From assembly GCF_963169125.1 (NCBI RefSeq), contig NC_084802.1:31154107-31218106 (forward strand): a stretch of DNA of 64,000 nt, read 5' to 3'. Under the pieces are notes generated by a model that saw only the letters and a program-made list of their open reading frames with translations, did no database searches and had not been told where the DNA came from. The stretch comes from Humulus lupulus (Eukaryota; Streptophyta; Magnoliopsida; Rosales; Cannabaceae). The stretch's first letter is position 1, and the number at the start of each line of letters is the position of its first letter. This document shows positions 10,797 through 21,712 of this stretch, one piece after another. The position numbers and the translations under genes were made by a program.

Positions 10797-11396
10797 TGTT
10801 ATCCCAAAAATCAGAAGTGAATGATATGGCAAGCATTAATTACACATGGCTGGCACCTGGCATAACCTGTGTTCGATTATCGACCAGGAAGATATTCGGT
10901 ATCATGCGATCGGTCTCTTCACACGGCCAGTCTGGTCATATGCACGTAATACGCGGAGGAAATCTTAGGCAGTTATGATGGAATCCGAAATTCTCTCCCA
11001 TGATTTCCTGAGTATCCGATTATTTAGGAAATAATATCTGTAACAAATCAATGTAAATCTTCCCTGAGCTTATAAATAGAAGAAGAGGGCTCAGGGAAGA
11101 GGATCCTTTTTTCTTTTCTGACTTCTAAATCGTTTGAGATTAGAGTTATCATATCAATCACATTGTATTGTTCTTCAGAGGTTGGTGAAACTCATTGAAC
11201 CCTAGTTCTTTGATCACTCCCTTTGATTTTATATCAATAACAATCTAAGTGGACGTAGGTTATTACCAGATCCTGGGGCCGAACCACTATAAAATATCGT
11301 GTTCTTATTATTTTCGTCATCACATTCTTTTCAACGCATTCATCCACGTCAAGTGTATTTTGACTCCGTGTCAGTTGCCCAAAATCAGGGTCAACA
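10797..11396 (+). repeat. Tat-1 3' LTR (600 bp)
   Basis: The LTR runs from TGTTATCCC to GTCAACA. TATAAATA at 11071-11078 is the probable promoter. Upstream, around 10922-10941, is a degenerate version of the GACCAG/CTGGTC palindrome that is near perfect in the Tat-2 LTRs. Confidence 0.93.
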
Positions 11397-11746
11397 ATTT
11401 GTATTTTCCTTACTGGGCTTAGAAGCTCACTCCTTATGATGTTATTATTTCAGGCAATTAAGGATAGAAAGGTCGGTGGTGAGTGGGGCCTAAGAGCTTC
11501 GTGATGTACTCGTGGGGACCATATAGTCGAGGAAGATCAAGCGGGCCTATTTTTTATAAAAGCATATTATTTTAAAGTTTTACTTGAATGTTGCTCATTT
11601 TTTGTGTGAAAGACAATTATTTTATTTTTGTAAAACCACGGATCCATATATTTATTTTCAAGTTTTTATTCAATAAAGGAGAAATATTTATGAATTATGA
11701 TCCAACGCTGTGTTCTCGATAATCTATGAGAAATTAGGGCATTACA
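11397..11746 (+). repeat. L1-family LTR fragment, 3' end only
   Basis: This is the reverse complement of the first ~350 bp of the solo LTR at 14099. Since the solo copy is read as lying on the minus strand (TATA on that strand), this fragment is the 3' end of a plus-strand copy and ends in GGGCATTACA. Tat-1 has inserted in it; the rest lies left of the window. It sits in Copia-1 internal DNA. Confidence 0.8.
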
Positions 11747-13169
11747 ATTCACATACTAGTATATGAAAAGAAAAAAGAAAAAGATTTTATAGAAAACAAT
11801 GGTTGAAACACCCTGAATCAAAAAATGGAATTTGGAATTTTGTGTCATCTAGATTCTTGAACATCCAACTAAAGTTCATTGAACTTCACTTTGAAAAAGG
11901 ATATTCAAGATGAAGAGGAGAACAGAGGAAAGTATAGACTTTTCAAAGTTAGGTTAATAACCTAAGGCTATGAACAGAAAGAAGAATTTATTACTTGAAT
12001 AAATATCTTCTATTGTAACCAAACTTGAATCTGTTTACATACTCTTATCCACTGCTTTATGCATGGATCATGATATTAATTTAAATAAATGTCTAAGTAG
12101 TCTTTACTGAATGGTTGACATGACAAATCATTTGAAGATCTCGACCAGAAAGATTCTGTTGTGATTCTTATTCTTAATATCGACAACGGTCTAATCATTG
12201 GGAATGATGTAGAGAAATCTTCAATAGAAAAGAAATGGTTAGCTGAACATTTCTAAATATTAAATTTAGAATAGTCAAGAATGTTTTGTACATTCAATTC
12301 TATAGAGATTGAAAGAACAATCCATTGGCTTTGTCTCAAGCAACTTATATAGATAAGGAGCTTAAATACTTTAGTTTACAAAATCCAAGAAAGATGTTTT
12401 TTCTTCCCAGTAAGGAGGATGTATTATCTAAATAATAAATGTCCATTTATTCTTTTACTAGAAAAGAGGACATGAGACAGTATTCCTACAACTCAGTGAT
12501 AGACTGTTTAATGTATCGAATGTTATATTTTTTAATTGACATTTGCTAAACGGTGGGAATAGTCCGCAGCTTTCAATCCATTATGGATTGAGCCATTGAA
12601 TAATTATAAGGACTTAGTTTTGATTATCTTAAATATAATAGAGATTATATGTATATGCATTTAGGCAGAGACCTAAAATCCCAAAGGATGAACTAATTTT
12701 TAACCAGATATTAAATCTTCAAAGATTGATTTCAAAATTAGTTTCCATAACTGTGGAGCAAACATATTAATCTAGAAATGTGTTAGACATTTCAGATTTA
12801 AATGTTTCACCACAAAAGTCGAAATGTGACAGCTACGAGCAGTTAAATAGGCTATTTGATTTAGTTGAGTTCTTTGACATTCTGGAAAAGGTTTTCAAAC
12901 TAGAATAAACAGCTAGCATCTCATTGCGAAAGCAATGGGGATACAATTATTCTAGAAGAACTGGAAATCATGATAGGGTAAAGCACATGAAATGAAGTGT
13001 CATTTAATACAAGAGAATTTTACATAATTGATGTAATAATCTTGAAGATAACTTCAAAACAGTTTCTTAAAAAACTGTTACAAAGACTTTGTTAGACAAA
13101 TTCAGTCAGGAGAATATGATTGACATATAAAAAGAGTTGCCTCAATTTGCTTTAGGGCAAGTGGGAGAT
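11747..13169 (+). pseudogene. Copia-1 internal remnant: decayed RT and RNase H
   Basis: No long frame survives, but three-frame reading gives Ty1/copia blocks in order. They are an RT start resembling FKVRLIT-GYEQKE near 11938-11980, the RT catalytic region with NIDN in place of YVDD followed by GLIIGNDVEK near 12155-12215, a LSQATYIDK block near 12330-12355, and an RNase H end near 12985-13050. The polypurine tract GGCAAGTGGGAGA (13157-13169) precedes the LTR. Frameshifts and stops are many, so this is an old copy. Everything 5' of RT is missing or outside the window. Confidence 0.75.
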
Positions 13170-14098
13170 TGTTGGGAATAGTGTCCTAAAAGCAATTATA
13201 GTTGACAAATGTTTTAAATGAAATAAATAATTGAATTGAATTATTATATATATAGACTATGTCCGATATTATATGATAATATTAAATGAATATCATAAAT
13301 TCAAAAGTTTATCTATGTGTTCTTAATCTCATATTGGTATGGGAGGATCGAGATTAAGATAATAAGCTTAAATAGTTCGCAGTAAAATAAAGTTATGGAA
13401 TCATTAGATTAATTATTGCTAGTACAGTCCACTAGTATTATTAATACATGTGACCTAGATCTGGGTTACTAGTGTAGTGGGACACTTTAGTGGAGGTGTT
13501 TTGCATGCTAAGAGTATGTAGAACTGGACCAGATGTAATTTGTTAATGTTTGTTTAAACACAGTTTCATAGTATTAATCAAACACATCAAACGACGATCA
13601 TATACACGATGATCTTAATCCTGAGGTTACTATGAACTCCTACATATGTCATATGATCCTTTGATTCATGCGTTAAGGTTTGTCAGAATGATCAGGCTAA
13701 GAACAATTGTTTTGGGGACTCAATGATGTATATGGCTAGGGACGTAGTTTAACAGATATGGAATTTATACCTTCTTATAGATTGAATAATAATTCCCTAT
13801 TGGGTTGGCTTTTGGAACTGAAATGGTTATGAGCGCTCACATCGCAAACTTATTGTGACACAACCTTCACTAGTAAAGTCAATGGTACTCTAGGAACAAG
13901 ATATAGCTAAAAGGGTAAAATGGTAATTTTATTCCCTTTTAATTATGAGCCATTAATAGAGGATTAACGTTGTATGTAATGATTATATCAATGGAGATTT
14001 TATCAACAACATATCAAGGTAAGAGTTGATACAAGGATATAACTGTAATTTAGGAATTTGAGAAGAATTTTATTCATCGGGTCAAGTATGCAATTATA

Positions 14099-17000
14099 TG
14101 TAACGCCCTAATTTCTCATAAATTATTGAGAACACAGCGTTGGGTCATAATCGCAAATATTGCTCTTTTATTGAATAAAAACTTGAAAATAAATATATGG
14201 ATCCATAGTTTTACAAAAATAAAATAACTATCTTTAACATAAAAAAAAATGAGCAACATTTAAATAATAATTTAAAATAAACATGCTTTAATAAAAATAG
14301 GTCCGCTAGATCTTCCTCGACTATATGGTCCCCATGAGTACACCACGATGCTCCTAGGTCCCACTCGCCACTGGTCTTTCTATCATTAATTGCCTGAAAT
14401 AACAATATCATAAGGGGTGAGCTTCTAAGCCCAATAAGGAAAAGACAAACAAGAGTTAGTTATATAATCATTTAATCAACATATCCTAATTTACACAAGA
14501 GTCATAACAAAACTTATTTATACTAATCATATCACATCACAAAACCATAGGTCATATCATAGCCGAAGTCACAATCATAAATCATAATCTAAGTCATAAG
14601 CATAATAATAAGTCATAGGTCATATGTCATAATCGTAACTATAGGTCATAGATCATAATAACAAGTCAGATATAATAAAAAGATAAGTGCTTATATAGGA
14701 AGTGGCAATTAAGCCACGGACAAATGTCCGTCATACACCGGACATCAACTTAGGTCCATCATAAAATTGTGGCAATCGAGCCTACCGGACATAAGTCCGT
14801 CATACATCATTGGACACCTTAGGTCCAGACACACTTACCCCTTTATTGTAACTGAAATGTTAGGTCATACAAAACACAAACTAAATCATAAACTAAACTA
14901 CCTAATTTTCCTTACCAAAAATTGGAATATTGGAAACAAGAGCAGGATTGAAAACTCTTAAAACCAAACATAAGAAACCATATGTCCTCTAAAGAAAAGA
15001 AGATGAAAAGAAAATCTAAACCATCAAGATAGTAACTTACTGAAGACCTTAAGTTTCAAAGAAATTGAACACCTAACTAAAAGTCATTACAACAAGTTAG
15101 GTTTTGAAATAAAAGAAAAGAATAAGACTAATGGAAATGGACTAAACCTGAAGATTAATGGTACCTTAGATAGCTTAGAGCTTTGATCTATACCTCAAAC
15201 ACAGAAATCACACAAAAGCTTACTTCCCAAGTGTTTAGAAAAGCTTTAGATTTAACCCCAAAACCCTAGTGTTTCTCTCTAGAACATGTTTGTTTTTAAT
15301 GATCAAATCAGAGATTATACGCAGCGAAACAACAATCAAAATTGTTAATTTAACCCCACAAGATTTCTAGATCTACTTCTTCACATACATATATATATTG
15401 AATCAAAGAGATGAATAGAAAATTACCTCAAGTCCTTCCTTGCTGCTATCTTTTTGTACGGCAAAAATCCTTGAGATCTCACATCAGGATCTTCCAAAAT
15501 GTTCTCAACACACAAAGAACAAGTGTAGGCTCGTTATACAAAACAATAGGCAAAATCTATTTATCAGATGTTCTCAACACATGAGATCTGATAAAGTTTG
15601 GATCTAAATTTGTGAAGAACAATGACCTATGCTTGTAGCACTGTTCTCTTTCTCTCAGGGAGATTTCAAGATATATTTTCTATCACTGAAAAGTATCGCT
15701 CTGAAAAACTAATCTCCTATATTTAATATATCCAATATATTAAAAAAAATATTAGTTATTTTAAACAATTTAAAAATAACTAATTAGTTATCATATTTTT
15801 GTTTAAATAATAATATTTTAATCATATTAAAATATCTCATTATTTATTTAATATTTAAATAACTAAAATTGTTGAACCAAGATCATTCTAGAACCTTCTT
15901 GTGCGTGTAGCACAGTGACTGTGCACTGTGCTACACGCCCACCTCATGCCAGGGAGGGCATGTGATTTTTCCCAATTTTCATCATTATTTAAATACCAAA
16001 AATTCCAAAAATAAATTAATTATATTTTTGTTAAATCAAATAATTAATTAATTACACATAATTATACAATAATTATGTTTAGTGCATAGAAAAATATTTT
16101 ACTTATCAATAAGTCATTTTGCCCAGTTTTGTATTTATCTTTGTCAGTGTTTGTTTGAGCCATTTCAAGGACCATGAACCTATAACATTAAGCTCCAATA
16201 AATTAAAACTAAATAATTAAACTCTTTAATCATTATAGTTAATTTATTAATTCTGATATTTCTCCACTATAAATTCAGAATTGAACTCTTTATGTTATAG
16301 ATATACTTTTTTAGAAACCTTATTTTAAGTTGTCCATTGATATAACCATCTTACAATAGTTCAACCCTCTAATTAATTAGTTCATAAATTAGAATGGAAG
16401 AATTACCATTTCACCTTTCTAATTTACTTCTTATTCCTTAAGTACCATTAATTCACTAATGAATAATTAATCTATAATCTAATTATAGATTTGAGCTCAA
16501 AATCATTCAGTTCCAGAATTAACTCTTAAGGGAACCAATATCCGATCCTTAGGAAAGATTAGATTTCGTATTGTTGATACATGTTCCCAGCCATCCATGA
16601 TATTAAATCTCCAAAACAAAAGTCATTAGTCTCATTCTATGAAGAGACCTTAACAAATGAATCAAAAGATTTAATAAACATAAACAGGAGTTCATGAACA
16701 CTTAGGATTTATGTTGATCTATAAATGATCATCAATTATGATATGAATTACAAATCTTTATAATTAAATGGTTTTTTAATAAAGACTTTTATTCATATCG
16801 GTCCCTGTCATATATAATCATATTATATAAAGCACATTTACCGAGATGTCTTACCACATCAATAATCTGAATTTAGATTATTTGTATCAACATGATACTC
16901 AGTAAAGCGTACTTACAACCCCAATTAAAGAATTCCATAACATCAATTTGTTGTTGACTATTTTTATTCATTCATGTGATCTTAATTCTCTCGTACTAAT

Positions 17001-17992
17001 ACAAGATCACATCCTCAATAATGAATATGGAATTTTTCTGATATTTACAAAAATTATTCAAACAATAATTTAATAATCTAAATATAACAATAATAGACCA
17101 TTGTATTTATTTATTCATTGAAATAATAAATGTCTTTTACATGCTTTTAGGACATACTCCTAACAGAACGAACTTAGCAGCTTGGAGGCTCTGAACTGTG
17201 CTTGAATAATGAATAGAATGACTGAGAGAAGGGTCCTATTTATAGAGTTCAAGGAGTGAAACTAACTTCTTTTAAAATGAATAAATAAATGATTAAAAAT
17301 TGAATAAATTTGAATTATCTATTCAACAGATGCCCAAAACTCGGTCTAAAATATTCAGGAACGAGTAAAAGTTGTTGAGGGTTGTTTGTAGTTCAGGATT
17401 CTAGGAAAATTCAAAAATGGCCACTGGAGCCGATATATCGCCTACCCTAGGCGATATATCTCCCCTACCTATGCCTCGAGGGTCCGTGGTTTCGTTCGTG
17501 TGAAATCGACGTGTTTTCTGTATCAATCATAGGCGATATATTGACCCCTATAGCTGCGATATATCAGCATACGCTGATATTTTAAACACATTTTTGCACA
17601 CTTTCAGCACACTTGAAGTTTGTTTAAACCACTTTGACTGAGTAAAACGTAATCCTAACAGCTGCTGGAAGGTTCTAGAGCTTCTAGATTCATATATTAT
17701 TAATTTACTCATCTAAAATCCTTAATAAACATACATGTGCCAAGTGTCACGTTCTTAATTATTCTATCTAAACCTTAGGTTATAATAAATAATATTTCTA
17801 GGACCAGCTATATTAATCAAACCTTATGTTAAAATTAATATTTCTAAACTATAGGCTAAACTTATAAAATTCATAACTATCTCTACGAGTTTCTAATTAA
17901 ATCCCGGCTTTGACCAATATCCACGAAAACTAAAAATTCTACAGCTACTATTACCACTACTATCTAGCTAAGTAAAATTTTGAGACGCTACA
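14099..17992 (-). repeat. Solo LTR of family L1, TSD TTATA, containing a nested solo LTR
   Basis: The ends are TGTAACG...GACGCTACA. The 5-bp duplication TTATA flanks it at 14094-14098 and 17993-17997. TG...CA ends with a 5-bp TSD and no coding sequence indicate a solo LTR. Without the nested insertion it is about 2.0 kb. CTATAAATAGGACCC on the minus strand near 17225-17243 is a plausible TATA region, so it lies on the minus strand. GC-rich GCGATATATC palindromes are at 17430-17460 and 17531-17565. The long LTR would suit a Tekay/Del-type gypsy element, but no coding part is present to prove this. Confidence 0.85.
15287..17165 (-). repeat. Solo copia-type LTR nested in the L1 solo LTR
   Basis: On the minus strand it starts TGTTAGGAGTATGTCCTAAAAGC, close to the Copia-1 LTR start, and ends in AACAAACA. 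Flanks are GAACA on the left and GAACG on the right, a 5-bp TSD with one mismatch. The L1 copy at 35978 is continuous across this site, confirming an insertion. Length is 1879 bp; no coding sequence was found. Confidence 0.75.
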
Positions 17993-18144
17993 TTATATGA
18001 TAATTGAGTTTGAATAATTAATTTAGAATTAATTATTAATTTTTGAAAATATATTTATTAATTTAAATATATAAAATTTCGTATTTCATATATAGGTAAA
18101 TAAATAAATAAAATTTTGAAATTAATTATTTATTTGAGTGGGAG

Positions 18145-18756
18145 TGTTTACCCTAAAAACGGCTGCTAATGATGTGGCTGGGATTTCTCACACGTGATTG
18201 ACACGTGGCAGAAGTGTTGTTCGGCTATCGACCAGAAGCACATCACTTCGTTAGGCTTAATTATAAGATTCGACCAGACTGGTCGTATAGTTTGTTTTAT
18301 TTACTTCTAAAATTGTAATCTTATAATAATTACATTGAATATTTCCTCATTATGACCTTGATACGTGGTTATTAAGGAAAGATATGGCCCGTTGGTCCAC
18401 GTAACCCTCCTTGAGCCTATAAATATACATGAAATAGCTGAAGGAAAGGACTTTTGATCCCTGAATTTCTTTGCTAAGATAGAGAGAGAAAGAGAGCTAT
18501 AGTGCAATTATCCATCGTTTCATTGTATTTCTTCTAAGGTTTGTGAAACTCAAGAACCCTAGTTCTTTGATCACAGCTTTGAGATTCAATATCAATAATA
18601 ACACTAAGTGGACGTAGGTCATTACCATTCTTTGGGGGCCGAACCACTATAAATCCTTGGTGTTTTCTTCTTTTCCATTGGATTATAATCTTAATTTTCG
18701 TTTTATCTTCTGTCGTACATTTGACTTTGTGTCGTTGGCCAAATCGTGGGTCAACA
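18145..18756 (+). repeat. Tat-2 5' LTR (612 bp)
   Basis: TGTTTACCCT to GGTCAACA. TATAAATA is at 18418-18425. An inverted repeat of 10-bp arms around GACCAG/CTGGTC at 18268-18288 has one mismatch. Compared with the 3' LTR it has extra bases around 18195 and 18570, so the two LTRs have accumulated small indels. Confidence 0.93.
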
Positions 18757-18759
18757 TTC

Positions 18760-18777
18760 TGGTGCTTTCATTGAGAG
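18760..18777 (+). promoter_or_regulatory. Tat-2 primer-binding site
   Basis: Same 18-mer as in Tat-1 (TGGTGCTTTCATTGAGAG), 4 nt after the LTR end. Confidence 0.8.
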
Positions 18778-18804
18778 CTTGATGAAAAACTGTGAAAAAA
18801 TCTA

Positions 18805-21667
18805 ATGGCGAAAACATCCAAGAAGACTGGACAGGTTGCTGGCACTGGACCATCCCAACCTCCTCCCCCAAATGTGGCTGAGAATGAACCACATTTAGAG
18901 TTCGATGAGGAGGAGTTAGATTCTGAAACACTGAGGGCAACGCTAGGAGTGTTGCAAGATGAGCTGGCTAATCTGAGGGCCAATCAGGAGAATGCTGCGG
19001 AGACAATGGCGTTGCAGCAAAGAGAAATAGAACGCCAGCGCCAGGAGCTAATTGAGCGGTAGGTGGAAATGGATTGTCGGCAGAGGGATGCCATGGCTGC
19101 CCTTAAAGCAGCCATTCAACTGGATAGGAGTCAGGCTGTGCCAACCTCCCAGCCAGATCAGCCACCAAATGCGCCACCTCAAAGAGGTCCCAATCCAATC
19201 CCTCCACTCCAGCCAGCAAGCCCTCAAAGGCTGGAGCAGCCGCCTATGGCTCAGGATGATGTCCCACTTAGGGATCCTGAGCGGCAGCCTCCATCTCAAG
19301 CTGGTCAGGGCAATCCCCAGCGCTCGAGGCAGAATACGCTCGGGCAATCACCCCGCAGCCCTAGACGCCCCGAGGAGCCACATCTATCGAGCAGAGGGCA
19401 GTGTCCTTCTGCCAACAGGAGGAACACCGAGTCAGGCTCTGCGATCAGGGGCCCTCCACCGCATAACAATGCAAAGGGACCCAATAACTAGCGCAGGCCT
19501 CCCCCTGACGCTTGGGAAATTACAGCCCGAGGAGGAAATAGCGTGAACAGCCGATCACACCGTACTTAGCCACAATTTAGAGATGGCCATGACTATAATG
19601 AAGTTGATTCCGGCAGAAGAAATGCTGGCCGGAGAAATGAAGAAAGAGGTGGAGGCAGAAGCCCCCCACCTAGAGAAAATAGGCCAGCTAGCCACAACGT
19701 TGGGGGGCAACCCAGGCAGCAAAACGTCTTTAGTCGGCTAGGAGCTAGCGAGCAGAGACGTAGAGACGATGATCTATGGGATGTACTTAACGACCGTCGT
19801 GAGAGGCACGATGAGTACGCTCCCCCGGCACCGGTGGCCCCTGCAGTCCCAGAAGCTATTCAGGCTCAGATTGATGCCCTGAACCATGAACGTCCCATAT
19901 TGAGTACGATAGGAGGATGGGCACCCCCTTTGTATAGAGGATTGTTGCGGCAGAAACCCCTAGTAAGTTCAAGATGCCTACATTTCCGAAATTTGACGGG
20001 TACGGAGACCCAGTATCTCACGTTAATAAGTTTGAGATACAAATGGATATACAGATAGTGTCGGAAGACGCCCGCTACCGGATCTTCCCTGCGACACTGT
20101 CTGACACCGCCCAGGAGTGGTTCTTTAAGTTCCCTCCTTCTAGTATAGTATCTTGGGAGATGTTCGTAAAGGAATTTTACGGACAGTTCTACATGGGTCG
20201 CATACACCCCATAGAGGCCAACCAGCTAGTCGAGATACACTAGAAAGAGGGAGCAGCAGCTAGAGCCAAGACAGTGGGCGATGAGGGTAAGATGATGGCT
20301 CTAACTGCTGGGGTTAGCCGACATTCACCCCTCTGGAGTAGCCTCAGAAAGAATGGGGTAAGAAGTACCCAAGAGTTTTTGGATCGTGCTGATCAATACA
20401 TCAAGCTCGAAGACTCGATTGCCAATGAAGGGAAATCACCAACAAAAGACAAGGGGCCCAAGGAAGAACCCGCCAAAGCCGCCAACGGGTCGGAGAAGCC
20501 CAATGGCAACGGCAAGGGCAACAGGAATGGCAATGGTAGGAACGGTGGAAAATGGGCGAACAATGAACCCTCAGCTTCTGAGAGTAAACGCCCCAAAGGC
20601 AGTCAATACGAGCCGAGATTCACCAACTACACGGCCCTTGTCGAAAGCCGAGCTGAAGTCTACCAGGGGACCAGCTCAAGTGTGCCTTACAAACGACCCG
20701 CAGCTATAAGGAAAGATATCTCCAAGAGAGATACGACAAAGTTCTGTCATTTTCACAATGACTATGTGCACGACACCAATGAATGTAACCAGTTGAAAGA
20801 TGAGATTGAGTTCCTGATCAGGCAGGGACATTTAAGAAGATATGTGCGAGCCGTAGGAGGGTCTCAGCGAGAGGCTTAAGGTGGCAACGAGCAGGCGCCT
20901 GCACACCAACACTCTCCACCTCTACAGCCAACTCCTGTGCCAGACACTTTACTCACCATCTGCGGAGGCCCACATCTTGCAGGAGACAGTGGGAAGGAAA
21001 TGGAACAATATGCTCGACCCTACGCCAAGACCAGGACATCGAGATGATGAGTGCGGAGGATCAAGCACCGAAAAAGGCTCGAACAGAGGAAGAATTGATA
21101 ACCTTCTCTGAAGACGATGCCCAGCACGTGCGATTCCCACACTCCAATCTGTTGGTCGTAGACGTACAAATTGCCAACATGATGGTAAAGAGGGTGTTGG
21201 TCGACACAGGAAGTTCGGTCAACATCCTGTACAAGTCTTCGCTGGAAAGAATGAAGCTGTCCGTCAAAGACATGGAGCCATGCAACTAAACCATTTATGG
21301 TTTTTTCAGTGAAGGGCTCGCCCCAACAAGGTCGATTAGGCTTCCAGTCACATTAGGTACTGCACCTGCTAATAGTACATTACTCACTACTTTCATAGTA
21401 GTTGATTGTCCTTCAGCCTACAATGCTGTAATTGGGAGACCAATTCTGGTCGACCTACGGGCCGTCACTTCAATATGGAACCTTGCCATGAAATTCCCGA
21501 CAGACGCAGGGGTAGGATGCGTCTTGGGGAATCAGTGGGAAGCAATGGAGTGCTACAACGCCTCGATCACCAAGGCGAAGAAGGGTGTATCGAGAGATGT
21601 TCCCGGAAAAGAGTTGCAAGTGGAAATTGATGCTCAAGCCCACTCAGGTGATAATATCACCAAATAG
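18805..21667 (+). pseudogene. Tat-2 gag-protease, broken
   Basis: The ATG at 18805 opens a frame homologous to Tat-1 gag. The gag domain is at about 19960-20290 and the Cys/His zinc motif at about 20748-20790. Protease DTGSS is near 21205. Stops: TAG 19060, TAG 19489, TAG 19567, TAG 20241, TAA 20877 and TAA 21287. In Tat-1 the positions of 19060, 19489, 20241 and 21287 are Gln codons (CAG or CAA). A deletion near 19886-19950 and a 1-nt loss near 21020 shift the frame. An in-frame deletion after 20243 removes about a dozen gag residues. The final TAG at 21665 is shared with Tat-1 and is the junction described separately. Confidence 0.88.
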
Positions 21668-21712
21668 GGTGTTGCCCAAAGTGAGGATAGAGACCTGGAT
21701 CCTCGCTTTGGG
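21665..21712 (+). promoter_or_regulatory. Tat-2 in-frame TAG plus hairpin between protease and RT
   Basis: TAG 21665-21667, the same 7-nt spacer GGTGTTG, then CCCAAAGTGAGGAT (21675-21688), a 10-nt loop of different sequence from Tat-1, and ATCCTCGCTTTGGG (21699-21712). The one stem change relative to Tat-1 turns a U-A pair into U-G, so pairing is kept. Both flanking frames are frame-matched. Confidence 0.7.

Larger units (their letters stand above)
1..11396 (+). mobile_element. Tat-1: Tat-type Ty3/gypsy LTR retrotransposon, left end cut by window
   Basis: Positions 1-319 match 11078-11396 without net length change, so the element runs from an LTR truncated by the window edge to a complete 3' LTR. 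Internal order on + is PBS, gag-protease, TAG plus hairpin, RT, RNase H, archaeal-type RNase H and integrase. A spliced gene follows on the minus strand, then the PPT. The second RNase H between RNase H and integrase is the hallmark of the Tat lineage. Both LTRs end in CAACA. The right flank begins ATTTG, the predicted 5-bp target duplication, but its partner lies outside the window. By eye the two LTRs differ at five sites in 319 bp, all transitions, so the insertion is fairly young. Coding regions are broken by several stops and frameshifts, so the copy is not autonomous now. Confidence 0.93.

Noticed and set aside
11397..14450. A DNA transposon with 350-bp terminal inverted repeats
   Set aside because: The right arm is the end of a longer solo LTR with its own TSD (TTATA at 14094 and 17993), so the two arms are separate LTR insertions.
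17420..17570. Origin of replication or restriction-site cluster from the GATATATC palindromes
   Set aside because: The palindromes occur only inside LTR copies here, and plant origins have no such signature.
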